DNA of 64,000 bases from positions 1 through 64,000 of the forward strand of contig PUDQ02000047.1 in NCBI GenBank assembly GCA_002964805.2. Reading direction: 5' to 3'. The DNA is from Trametes villosa (taxonomy: Eukaryota > Basidiomycota > Agaricomycetes > Polyporales > Polyporaceae). Numbering within the stretch: position 1 is the stretch's first letter; each line of letters begins with the position of its first letter. The notes under the pieces are model-generated. The model was not told the DNA's origin and searched no databases. It was given only the letters and a program-made list of their open reading frames with translations. Position numbers and translations under genes: made by a program. Below, one piece after another: positions 44,730 through 56,090 of the stretch.

Positions 44730-46239
44730 TTAGAGGGAGGACTGGATGCGCGACTGGGCGGTCGCACCGTCGAGGATGATGTGCGAGCCCGAGGTATACG
44801 CGCCCGCCGGGCTGGCGAGGAACAGTGCTATATCGTGCCAGGTCTCATTTAGTAGCTGTGCGACTTGGGTTAGAGCGACGCAGACGTACCGACACCAGCC
44901 ATGTCTTTGGGGTGGCCGATACGACCTGGAGAACAGCTCGTTAGATTGGCCGACCGTTTCATGGGCGAGAGATTCTTTACCAAACGGATTGCCCTCCGCA
45001 AGCCCGTCCTCGCCGAGCTGCTTGAGCGCAAAGGCGGTCATCTTTGACGGGAAGACGCTAGAACGTGGTGTTAGCCTTCGCGCGTGCTGCACGACGCGAA
45101 ACGACTTGCCCAGGCAGAATCGCGTTCACGCTAGAGAAGAGCAGGGGGCGTTAGGTCCATTTCTCTGGACTCCGAAACAGTTGGGACCTACGTGATGTAC
45201 TTGGGCGCGAGCGTAGTCGCGAGCAGGATCGTGAGGTGGTTGACCGCTGCCTTGCTCGTACCGTCTGGTCGCAGTCAACGTTCAGCTTCGTATGGCGGCG
45301 CGTTATGTGGACGAGGGACTTACAGCTCCAGAGCCCGTTGCCGCCGCTCGCGAGGCGGGAGCCGTGCGCAGTGGTAAGGAAGCCGGCGACGGACGAGATG
45401 TTAATCACACGCCCGGGGTCGAAGTTCGTCGCGTCCTTCGCGAGCAGGGGGGTGAGGCTGTCAAATTTCAGTTCTCAGTAGGGCATATCTCTGGAGCTTG
45501 ACTCGCGGACATACGCGGCGGTCACTTAGGGGAGGCATGAGTGTCAGGTTGAGGCTTACTGAGAGGCGAGTTCCCGACGTACTGTAGAATATGCTCTTCA
45601 CGTTGAGAGCAATGATCTTGTCCCACCCCTGCTCGGGGAAGCTAAAGCGAACCGTGTCAACCTCTGCGCGACCTCGTGCTGCGGAACCTACTCACTCCTC
45701 GTATGGAGCGCCCCATGACGCGCCGGAGTTGTTCACGAGGATATGCACCTTCGACTCGCGCTCCTTGATCGCGCTCGCGAGCGCCTCGCAGCCCGCCTTG
45801 CTCTATGAAAGCCGTGTCAGGGTATCGTCGCACCGCACGGGCGGCAAGGGCGGTTCGGAGAAGCACTACGCACGCTGATGTCCGCGACAATGTAATGGCA
45901 GCTCCCGGGGCCCTTCTTCGTCAGGGCCTCGGCTACCTAAAATGCGTTTCACGTTCGTAAGTCAGCGACATACGAAGGAAATGGTATAGAAGGGCGGGAG
46001 CGGACCTCCTTGAGCTGCGACTCCTTGCGCGAGGCAATGTACACCTTCGCGCCGTTCTGCACGTACGCAGAGGCGATCATGGTGCCTATGCCCGAGCCGC
46101 CGCCAGTCACAACCGCTGAGGACAGACTCGTCAGACTCCCCGCACCTATAGGGGTGAAGAACGACTACCACGCACCGACTTTGCCCTTCACGTCGAAGAG
46201 CGCGGGGACGGTGAAGTCTGGTAGCGGGCGTGTGAGCAT
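44730..46239 (-). CDS. Short-chain dehydrogenase/reductase (RhlG-like 3-oxoacyl reductase type)
   Basis: NAD(P)-dependent oxidoreductase of the classical SDR fold. Eleven minus exons from 46239: 46239-46176, 46115-46006, 45936-45874, 45802-45696, 45641-45579, 45457-45324, 45264-45192, 45130-45110, 45057-44981, 44925-44890 and 44827-44730; 281 residues in phase. Motifs: TGGGSGIG cofactor loop, VNNSGASWG, NISSVAGF with catalytic Ser, and YGTSK with catalytic Tyr and Lys (the Tyr codon is split by an intron). The end is LFLASPAGAYTSGSHIILDG. The intron after NAILPG starts GCAAGT (GC-AG). The frame upstream of 46239 continues with the family-like SWDEFRVW without ATG, so a short 5' exon may be missing from this model. 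The substrate is unknown. Confidence 0.85.
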
Positions 46240-46269
46240 CCACACACGAAACTCATCCCAAGAGGCATA

Positions 46270-48884
46270 GCGCACCGAGCTGAGAGTCAGACATATTGCT
46301 ACGATGTTTCTTGAGCGCGCTGGAGGAGGTACCGCAAAGGAGGGTTCGTGGAGGAGGACAGGCTGGCTGTCATATACGTACCCCGCACTCGGGCATGGCG
46401 CGGTGAGCCGATCATCTGCGCAACCGGCCGGGGAAGCTGAGTAGCCGGCGGGACGGCCTCCGGTTCGTACGGAGTCCGTCGCTCCTGCTGTTTTGTGCGT
46501 TTCAACGGCGTACTTCTTAGTGCTCGAATCTCAACGTTATAATATTGGCACCGTCCTGGTCGTTCTCCATGCGTTCCGAGCAGGTCGTGTCAACGGACCC
46601 GGGGAGGATACTATGCGAGATTAGATCTTAGCCCGCTGCTCGGGGAGGAGCAAGATAAGATAGACGCTCTCCCGTCAGGCAGCGTTACGGTCCTCGGACT
46701 CGGAGTTCGAGTTTTGCTCGAGCCTCTTCTTTGCGCGCGACCACCAGCTTGTGCAACTATCAGGCTACGGTAAGTTTCAACTAATCTTTGGATAATTGAG
46801 CTTGATTCTCCCATAGTGACACCAGTTATTGCTCGCCCTGAAGGGTGCAGTGCGGTTCCCCGTTATCATGTCACTTTGAGCGGTAGCAATCCTAGAGTAA
46901 AACAGGCTTCTCAACCGGTTGTACGATGGAGGATAAAGGTGCGCATATACCTGCTGAAAAGTCGCAAAGACCTGCGCAGGGCCAATAGGAGGAGTCGGTA
47001 AGCCCTCGAACAGCACCGACTTTCCGCAGCGGAGGCGCCCATGGCCATGCCGCATCCCCCTCTGCCAGCAACTCCCCCGGACGAGTAATTCGCGAGCGCG
47101 AGCGCGGTATTTTCCTTTGAATATGCTGACATATTAGAGGAAACCGACGGTATGTATGCGCGCAACGCGTGCACAGAACAATACCTCCGCCCGCCCTGCC
47201 GGCGGTTATTGTGTTAGGGACCTACCTGACAAGACGTTCCCCAGGCCCCCTTTATTGTCTGCCCACCGCGCAGAGGTCCTCCCTCTCCCGACACTCGAGG
47301 CGCGACCCTACCACACTCCCCCAAGGCGCGGACCTACTCAACAGGGCAGGTCCCCAGAACTGCCTTGAGAAGCATTCGTGATCCCCGTTGGCGGCCTGAT
47401 GGAACCACAGCCGCAGCGAACCCGAGCCTCGAGGTCCGCGGGGGCAATTCATGTTCTCGCGCATTGGCCCTACAATACGGTCTAGGCAGGCGGGCCTTAG
47501 CGCCCTGCCCCCGCTGGTATATATACGGGGCCCCTCCCACGGCGGTGCGGTTCTCTTTCCAACTTCCCCCCTCACCTCCTGCGCTCTTGACTTCTCGTGT
47601 CCCTGCAGCTTAGCGACCCGCGCGCGCGACCTATCGACACTGTGGAGGCTCCCTCGACGGCTTGGCTATGCTCGACGTCCTTGGGCTCCTCGACGAAACT
47701 GGGCTCGTTACTTGTGCTCGCGCCGACGTGTGGCGCGACCTGCTCAACACTCCGCGCAGCCCCCGAACTGGTGGATAGTGCTCACTGGCACTATCAGTGT
47801 ATCACTCTTTCTGTGGCTATCTCGCCCCGCCTCTCCCACGTCCTTGCTAGGAGGCTCTCTGCCGGCGCACATTCTGCTAGGCTATACTAATACGCGTCAT
47901 GGCCACAACGGGCGTCGCGGAAGGACCGCGCGCATACGCCTACTTGATTGACAACACTTGTACATCTCCACCTAGTTCAACCCTCTGTATCCATACTGGT
48001 CGCCAACGCCACCTACGAGAGCACGTTGGACATCGCCTCGTCTTCCCTGGGACTGGATATGCTGCAGGGCATACTTTCCTTCGATGAGGGACCTCATCGT
48101 TAATTCTACGCGTTATGCGCGGGATATAGCATACGTACGGTGAGTCCTTGTCCTTGCCCTTGCTGGTACCACATCTCGCTGACTGTCTCAGGCCAATACA
48201 TGTCTTCATCATAGTTAGCCGTCTATAGCACAACTTCACCTCGTCACCACTACCGACGCGCGCGGATGCATTCACGCGGACGCTACCCCGCGTTACTGTC
48301 GTCATGATCAGGCTCGGCCTCTCCCGCCGCTCGTTGGCGGGGCTAGTGCGCGCTCGCAATGTCGCTCGCTGTTGCCCGCATCGCCTAGCGGCGATGGCCG
48401 AGCAAGTGACCATGCGCTCTTCAACCTGCGGCCACTATTGACGACGCAAGAGCGTATGCCTGATAGTGCGCATTAGAATGTCAATCAATGCACGCTATAG
48501 CAAAGGATAGAAGGGTGAGTGCGTCGTCTACTACGCGGGCTTCAATGGGGACTGACCTATCGCTGGCCGGCAGGACCTTAGCAACCTTGTTCTCGCGCTT
48601 TCACGCGTGCCGTGGCCGTGTGACGACGGCAGCTTTGACGTGCGCGCCGCAAAAGTCTTGCCTTGTCTCGGGCGGCTGGCCTGAAACGGGCAATCGGGGG
48701 CGGGGCGCCCGGGTGGGCGGCTGTTTGCGGGTGTTTGCAGCAGTGGACCGGGATTTGGCGGGGGCGGAAGACCTGCCATCGCAGGCAGGTTGCAATCCGC
48801 CCAGGGCGCGATTCTGCGCTTGGTGCGTTCCTTTATGCTCCCCCCAATCCGACAGACAATCCGCCCCCTGGCCTCCCACCCACA
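46270..48884. other. Intergenic 2.6 kb, no gene supported
   Basis: No family motif on either strand. A TATA-like TATATACGG near 47518 precedes a small frame at 47668, and a few donor/acceptor-like sites occur, but no model holds. The right end is the Clp1-like promoter. Confidence 0.45.
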
Positions 48885-48892
48885 CTATAAAA
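48885..48892 (+). promoter_or_regulatory. TATA box of the Clp1-like gene
   Basis: CTATAAAA, 108 bases before the ATG at 48993, followed by a C/T-rich leader. Confidence 0.6.
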
Positions 48893-48992
48893 TGCCGCCA
48901 ACCACCCTCTTGCCTCCCCCCATCCCCCACCACCCCCCGCCGACGCCCCTCTCGCCCTCCCTGCCCTCTCCTCGCGACTTTCCTGCACCCAA

Positions 48993-50139
48993 ATGCGCGT
49001 ATCGAAGCCCCAGAGCCACAAGCGGCGCTCCGCCAAGTCGCCGGTGAAGCGTGATTGTCTCGCCCGTCGCCTCGTGTTGGCGACGAAGCTCCGCGCGCGC
49101 AAACCGATCACGATTCCGTCGACGATGCGTATTTGGCCACAGCACGCCCTCGGCGCGTCCCAGAACGCGCACATCCAGGCGATCGCGCCCCTCCGCCCCA
49201 CCCCCTACCCTCTCATCCCGGCTGAGCCACTGGTGGACCCAGCCTACTGGCGCAGCCTCCCGGCGAGGCTCGCGCGCCCGGAGTTCGAGGACGTCGGACC
49301 TGAGAAGATGGTGCTCGCGCAGCCGGAGTACGAGGGGCTCCTCCCCAAGTACGTGCGCAGTGGATGGTCGCACATGGGCTACAGGTACGTTTCGTTTAGC
49401 CCTCATCGCGCACTCCGTGTCTCAACGCGCGCGCGAACGCAGGTGCATGGGCATGTACCGCAAGCTCTACATCGACCCGCCCAAGACCGCCCTCCCGGAG
49501 GCCTACAACCTGCTTCTGATCGACGGCGGCCTGGTGTCGTTCACGACCCACATCTTCGCGGTGTACGCGCTCCCGCCCCCGGGCACGTCCGACCCCGCCG
49601 CGCGCCGGCGCAAGCAGCCGACCTTCCGGCGCGCGGTGGACCTCTACCCCACGCACGCCGCGATCTGGGCCGCGTACTGCGCGCGCGTGCCCGCGCTCGC
49701 GCAGCAGCCCGTGCGCCTCAAGGTGTGGAACGACCCGCGCCCGGGCGGGCGCCGCGCGTCGGTCCTGCGGCTCCCCGTCGTGCCCATCGCGGTCCCGCAC
49801 CCGCCGAGCTTCTGGCCGATCATGCAGTTCGTGTACACGTACCGCAAGAGCGCGCTCGTGAACGCGCTGCTGCCCTGCGCGGACTTCGTGCTGCCGCCGG
49901 ACAGCCAGGCCGACCCGCCCCCGGAGGTGTCGCTCCCGCGCTTCGCGCAAGCGCTCGCGGGGACGTGCGACCTGATGAGGTTGTGCCAGTTGGCGAAGAA
50001 TGTGCACGGCGCGTATCGAAACATGATCGCGCTCGGTGTCGTCGAGGAACGCATGTGGGAGGCCCTGGAGTACGCTTGGGAGACCGTCCTGACCGCGATG
50101 GAGCTCGTCGAGCAGAGGGCTCAGGTCGCTGAAGTCTGA
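48993..50139 (+). CDS. clp1: Clp1-like (clampless1) protein
   Basis: Homologue of Coprinopsis/Ustilago Clp1, a basidiomycete protein acting downstream of the homeodomain mating-type genes and needed for clamp formation and dikaryon growth. Two exons, 48993-49384 and 49443-50139, give 362 residues. The diagnostic block is YWRSLPARLARPEFEDVG, then MVLAQPEYEGLLPKYVRSG and WSHMGYRCMGMYRKLY. The C-terminal signature is VHGAYRNMIALGVVEERMWE and ALEYAWETVLTAMELV. The N-terminus is basic (SHKRRSAKSPVKRD), which fits nuclear entry. A TATA box at 48885 suggests regulated expression. No mating-type gene is in the window. Family assignment is from remembered motifs. Confidence 0.8.
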
Positions 50140-50770
50140 CATCGCGCCGTGCGATTGAATCGTGAGTCGTCCAGCCAAGTCTTCCAGATTGACACTGATC
50201 TGACCATCCTGATGCAGCGCGCCGATCTCGCTCCGAACGCTCGAATCGTACCCACAACGTAGTACTCTTTCTCGAAATGTAGCGATAGCACGTCTTGTAT
50301 AGGCTTAGTTTTGGAAGTAATTCAATAGTCATTCGTTTATAACGCCCTGGGCGCTCCCCGTTCAAAGTCTTTCGGAGGTAGAGCCCTCTGTTCATTCGGT
50401 ACGCGCGAAGTGGCCAGTTTGCGGAGGGGCGAAACACCAAAAGCACTTGGCATAGGTCATGACGGGTCGTAATGGATCATGAGTAGATATCGAGACATGC
50501 GGAAACACTATGCAGTAAGGTCAATGTCAACTGAAAAAGGAGCAACGGCGATTACATGGGCAAACCAGATCGAAGCATCGGAAACATAGCGCAGTACACG
50601 GGAAGCAGAAACGGCAGCGGCATGTGTGTAAACGTGTCAAAGTAAGTATCACCTTTTGCTCAATACACCCTCACCGCGTAGTATCATCATCGCTCGTCCA
50701 AAGCACAACAACGCACGTCCATCACATACGCACCTTCAACAACGCCCCCCTCCTGCGCGTCGCCTTCAAA
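50140..50770. other. Intergenic, convergent 3' regions
   Basis: Between the stops of the Clp1-like gene and the coiled-coil gene. A/T-richer; no gene or repeat recognised. Confidence 0.5.
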
Positions 50771-53225
50771 TCATGACTTGTCCTGGTCGAAGAACGCGAC
50801 GAGCTGCCCGACCGGCACCTTCTTCTTCCCCACGAGCGCGGCAGGCGGGACGGGCCCGTCCTTGAGCAGCGCCTCCTTCGTCTGTCGCCGCACGACGAGC
50901 GGGTCCACGAACTTGCCCGACGTCGGCGTCGCCGGCGGGATCGGCGCGCCCGTGCCCGCGTCCGACAGCCCCAGCCCGACGCCAAAGCGGTCCGTCGAGC
51001 GCGAGCGCACGCGCACGTTCAGCGGCGTGATCGGCGTCGGCGCCGAGATCGCCTGCGACGCCATCGGCGCGTACATCGACTGCGGGCGCGCGCGCCGTCC
51101 GCTATGAGGTGAGGGCGACGGCGTCGACGAGAGGCGGTCCATGTGTGGCGGGGGCGGCGCGAGTCCGCTGAAGTGCCGCCCGGCGGTCTTCCCGATCGTC
51201 TCCTCCCCCGCGCCGCCCGAGGACGCGTCGGAGTCGTCGCCAGCCGCGTCGTCGAGTGGGGAGGACATCGACGCGGGCGAGGTCGAGAAGAACGCGGTGC
51301 CGAGGTCGCGCGACTGCGAGTGCGAGCGCGCGTGCGTCGGGCGCGAGGGGGCCTCCGGCTGCGGGCTGCGCTCGCGGTCCTTCTTCATGATCGGCTCGCC
51401 GAGCGCGGCGGTGTAGCGCTTGCGGGGCGTCGGGCTCGCGCTCGACGGCCGCCACGCGATCGGGTTGGGCGGCGAGAGCGGGTCGGGGCTTGTAGGCTCA
51501 TCGGGCGACTTTGCGGAGGGGATGCCGATTGGGGAGGCGTTGGCGGAGAAGGCGTCACCTAGATCCGGCTCCGGAAGGCCTCCGATGGACATGTGGCGCG
51601 TCTTGGTCGCGGGTGTGAGGGAGGCGGGGGGCGAGTTCGTCGGGGAGAAGGGACCCTGCCCCAGTGCGGACGAGTCCGGAGGCGAGGCATAGTCTCCAGT
51701 GGGGTATGGTAGTCGAGTGCGAGAGATGCGTCTTGAGGGTACGGGAGTGGTAACAGGCGGGCTGGTAGTGCCATGCGCCCGAGGAGGCGTAGATCGAGGG
51801 GGGCTGGTGAGGGTCCGAGAGATCGACTGAACTGCGATAGATGAGCTAGTCGAAGGGGCTCTGCCGATCGCTGCCGGGCTGCGAGACGGGCCAGAAGAGA
51901 GGTTGCCCGGCGCGGTTGCCATCTTCGCCATTTCGCGGCCCAGCTCACCGATACGCCCTTGCAGCTCTGCCATCTCCTCGCGGAGCTCGTTGATCGCGTT
52001 CTCGGAGGCGCCGCCGCTGCCGTTAGGTGCGTGTGGGTCCTCCTTCTCCCTTTCTTTCTCGACGAGCCAGCGCTCGACGTCGTCCATACGTTCTTCGAGC
52101 GCACGAACATGGCTGACGGTCCATTTCTCCAGCTTCTCGAAGCGTCTGGTGATCGTGAGCAGGGTGCCGGGTACATCAAGAGCGCCTTGCGGGTTGAATT
52201 GCGCATACAGCGGCTGCTGCGCGCGTCCGGGAGAGGCACTCTCGGCCATGGAATCGGCACCTCCTCGAAGAGGTGAGGCGGCAAGACTGGGAGGGATACT
52301 GATGGGTCCAGCGGGATGTGGAGATGGGGATGAAGGAGTAGTGGGGACGGGGCGCGCTTGGGGAGCGGCGAGGCCAAGCTTAATGAACGCGGGATCTTCG
52401 AACTTGCCGTCGGGCGAGGCAGGCCACTCCTTGCTATTCTGTCTCTTGTCCCCCTTGCCGGTCTTCTTCTTCTCTTTCGCAATTTCCTTGTCGCGCTGCT
52501 TGGTCTCTTGTATGATTTGTTGGGCAGGTGTGAGCGGTTCCTTCGTCGGCGTGAGCTTCTGTTTCGCAAGAGACCACCAGCTGGCCTCCTTCTGCGATGC
52601 AGACGGAGAGGGAGGAGTCGCGGGCATCGTCTGCGAGCGCGTGGGGGGAGGCGGTAGCGAACCTTGCGCATCTGGGTTGTTCTGAAGCATGGCCATAACG
52701 CGCTCCTCGACCGTGCGGCGTTCCTCCGCCTCCCTCGCCATGATACGCTCCGCCTCGCGCCTGCTCCGCTCGCGCTCCCTCTCAGCCTCCGCCTCGAGCT
52801 CCTCGTCGGTAGGGAGGCCGGAGCGCGAGCTCATGTTGCTCATCAGCGAACCGACGCGCTGCGCGAAGTTCGCGGCGAACTGGCCGACCGAGGGCGAGGG
52901 CGACTCGGCGCGCTGCCCCCACTGGTGGTGGCTGCTGCTCGAGTCCTCGGAGGGGTGAGTGGAGGAGGTGTCGCTGATCTCGCCCGTGGCGGGATCGATG
53001 GCGAAGCCGTTTCTGAGCGGCGATGGGGGCCGCTTGTGGCCGTACACGGGTTCCGGCTGAAATAAAACAACATGAACGCGTCGAACACGCGTGTATGCTC
53101 GATTGACTGACCAGATCCAACGGCGACGGGGGCGGGGGGAGGGACATACGCCGCTGTTGCTTGCCGGGCGCAGCGAGGTGGTTGGTCGAGACGGAGACCG
53201 AGCTGCGGTGGGAAGGAGAAGCCAT
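50771..53225 (-). CDS. Large disordered protein with central coiled coils, unrecognised
   Basis: Minus exons 53225-53112 and 53056-50771; 799 residues in phase. I do not recognise a named family. Layout: Ser/Pro-rich N-terminus; a long Glu/Arg helix ELEAEAERERERSRREAER; a Lys-rich helix QETKQRDKEIAKEKKKTGKG; then FEKLEKWTVSHVRALEERM followed by DDVERWLVEKEREKED, and LREEMAELQGRIGELGRE. After that comes a long Ser/Pro-rich stretch with many SP and TP sites. The short C-terminus KKKVPVGQLVAFFDQDKS is less disordered and may be a binding motif. The layout suggests a scaffold regulated by phosphorylation. It faces LCB1 across 215 bases. Confidence 0.75.
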
Positions 53226-53440
53226 CGTTGGCTTCGGCGAGCACGAGGCTCTGCTCGCCGTCGTCGTGGGCGTCGAGGTGGTGGGAGTTGAGAGCAAGTC
53301 GCGGCCGGCGACCCGGGCGCGTATTTCGCGATATACCCTCCGCTCACCAGGCGCTTGCACTCGACCACCTCTTCTCTCGACCACCACCATCTCCCCTCTT
53401 CTGCTGCGGACCACGACTGACGACTGACGACCTAGACACG

Positions 53441-55473
53441 ATGAGCTCCTCTCAGAGCCTCGAGCTCCTCTTCAGCTTCCTCTCGCGCTCGTACGCGACC
53501 GTCGAGACCAACTTCTACAAGATCCCCGGCTCTTCCGTCGTCGCCCGCTACGTCAAGTCGTCCCACCAGAACGACCCTGGCCGTACTCTTCTCGAGGTCA
53601 TCCTCGTCATCTTTGCTATCCGGACTCTTCTGCAGTCGCGGACGCGTGGTGACCAGTCCGGCAAGCACTTCATCCAGTTCGACGAGAAGGTGAGCTCAGT
53701 GCACTCCCCGCTGGCCAATCATACTGAACGCGTCCTTTTCTGCTCAGGAAATCGACGACCTCGTGGACGAATGGTCTCCCGAGCCCCTCGCGCAGGAGCT
53801 CTCTGCGGAGGAGCAAGCTGACCTCGCGTCGGTCCCTGTCATCGCCGGTGCCAACGGGCCTAAGCCCAAGCTCACCAACGGGAAGACGGTCATTAACCTG
53901 GCTAGCTACAACTTCACTGGACTCGCCGGCAACGAGGCTATCAAGGCTGCTACCATTGAGACCCTGAAGAAGTATGGCCTGGGCAGCTGTGGTCCCCCTG
54001 GCTTCTACGGTACCCAAGGTGAGCCCCCAATCTCCAACGATATGCTCCAGCGCGCTGCTTTGCTGGCATTGGCAACGACAATGCCACTGCGTCCGGTACC
54101 GGACGCGTTTCGCGCGCACAGCTGCATAGCCCGGCTGTACCTGTTTCCGCTGCGATCTACCACGGCGGCAAATCTGTCACCGGCGGTGTGTTTGAACTGA
54201 GCGCCGATCCGTGCTAATGCAAATACGTCCGCAGACGTCCATATGCAGCTCGAGCAGGACATCGCCGACTTCCTCGGAACCGAGGCGGCTATCCTCTACT
54301 CGCAGGCGTTCTCCACCATCAGCTCCGTCATCCCGGCCTTCTGCAAGCGCGGCGACATCATTGTTGCGGACCGCGGCGTCAACTTTGCCATCCAGAAGGG
54401 CCTGCAGATCTCGCGCTGCACGGTGCGCTGGTACGACCACAACAACATGGAGAGCCTCGAGCAGGTGCTCGAGAGCGTGGAGAAGGAGCGCCGCAAGCGT
54501 AAGGGTCCGCTCACTCGCCGGTTCATTGTCACGGAGGGTATCTTCGACCATGACGGCGAAATGTCCGACCTGCCGAAGCTGGTTCGTGGTGCTCACTATA
54601 TGCGCGATTCGCGGAGCTGACCAGACCCCTAGGTTGAGCTGAAGAAGAAGTACAAGTACCGTCTCATCTTCGACGAGAGCATCTCGTTCGGCAGCGTCGG
54701 GCGCACTGGCCGTGGTTTGACGGAGCTGTACAACGTCCCGGTACGTGCATATCGCTAATTGGTGCAACTCACGCTCATAGCAATCTAGGCGTCTGAGGTC
54801 GACATGCTGGTCGGTTCCGTTGCAAATGGGCTTGCCGCGGGCGGTGGTTTCTGCGCCGGTTCCAACATTGTTGTCAACCACCAGGTAAGCTATACGGAGC
54901 TACTGCGGGGGGCTGTCACTCACCGCTCGCGCCCGTCCACAGCGCATCAACGGTACCTCGTTCGTCTTCTCCGCCGCCATGCCCGCGCTCCTCGCGGTCG
55001 CCGGGTCCGAGGGCATCAACATCCTCCGCAACACACCGTCCATCCTGACCACCCTCCACGAAAACGTGCGCGCGGTGCGCGCGATCCTCGACCGCGTCGA
55101 CTGCATCAGCATCCCCTCGCACCCCGCGAGCGCGGTGATCCACCTCCAGATCCGCTGGCAGACGCTGCAGCTGCCCACGCCCTCGTCCGCGTCGCCGTCG
55201 CACAAGCCGTCGAACCCGCTCTCGCCGAAACCGCGCGACCCGCCGCAGTTCAACGCGGCGCTCGAGGAGCGCCTGCTGCAGGACATCGTCGAGGAGGCGC
55301 TCGCGCAGGGCGTGATGGTCACGCGCGCGAAGCACATCCGCGGGCAGGAGCTCAACGAGGTGCGCCCGAGCATCCGCCTCGCGCTCACGTCCGCGCTCTC
55401 GCGCAAGGACTGCGAGAAGGCGGCCGCGGTCGTGAAGGCTGCGTTTGTGAAGGTAGTGGGGAAGCGCCGGTAA
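53441..55473 (+). CDS. lcb1: Serine palmitoyltransferase subunit 1
   Basis: First, committed step of sphingolipid synthesis in the ER, working with LCB2, which carries the PLP lysine. Exons 53441-53689, 53748-54018, 54235-54581, 54633-54740, 54789-54884 and 54943-55473; 533 residues in phase. An N-terminal membrane segment ([15 protein letters not shown]) precedes the aminotransferase fold: [76 protein letters not shown] and [19 protein letters not shown], where LCB2-type enzymes have the lysine. The residues around 355-365 lack it, as expected for LCB1. A Pro/Ser-rich insert ([18 protein letters not shown]) lies near the end. Intron 3 uses a weak GTTCGT donor. Confidence 0.95.
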
Positions 55474-56090
55474 ACGGGTGGCTCGGAAGGGTAGAGTGGT
55501 CTGAATATTTATCTGCGTACATAGAGCACTGTGTAATCATCTGGGGTCTCTATGGCCTCTTAATGGGTTTCTAGGAAGATTGACATGTGTGTGTAATGAG
55601 ATGTTGCAAATCTCTGAGATGCGGGAGGAGGGTTGGCGGACTGTTGTGAGTACCCTCTCCGTTGTCCGTTCGCAACCCATTGACTTCGGGATTTGCTGGT
55701 TAGCTGGAGAAGTCAGACATGCCGGTAAGCGTCGACATAACGTAAGACCAGAGCGCTGCTCTATCTGTGCTCGTGTTGTGCAGGAAAACAGGTTGCATTG
55801 TCGAGACCGTCGTGTCCCTGGCACGATCACGGGATCAGGCTGGAGACGCGTTTGCGCGACGCGCGCGGCGGCGCGGAGCCGCGCCGTCCTCTCACCACCA
55901 CCACCACCACCACCACCACCACCAGCAGCTCCCCGCCTCGTCTATATTACATCGCACGCCTCAAATCCACGATATCTTGCAGCAGTATAGCCAACAGTAT
56001 GTCGGCAATCCGTGTCCGGGGTGATAGTGACGGTCCGAACTCGAATCCAACCATGACCATCCCGCCAAAGGGCAGTGGCTGACTTCACGA
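55474..56090. other. Intergenic with a CAC microsatellite
   Basis: 3' flank of lcb1 and downstream of the CxC gene. It holds a (CAC) repeat of about 32 bases at 55892-55923. No gene seen. Confidence 0.55.

Noticed and set aside
47668..47780. Small frame after a TATA-like site
   Set aside because: Only 36 residues, no continuation through splice sites, no known motif.
55892..55923. (CAC) microsatellite coding for a His or Thr run
   Set aside because: Lies in a spacer with no supported gene; an ordinary microsatellite.
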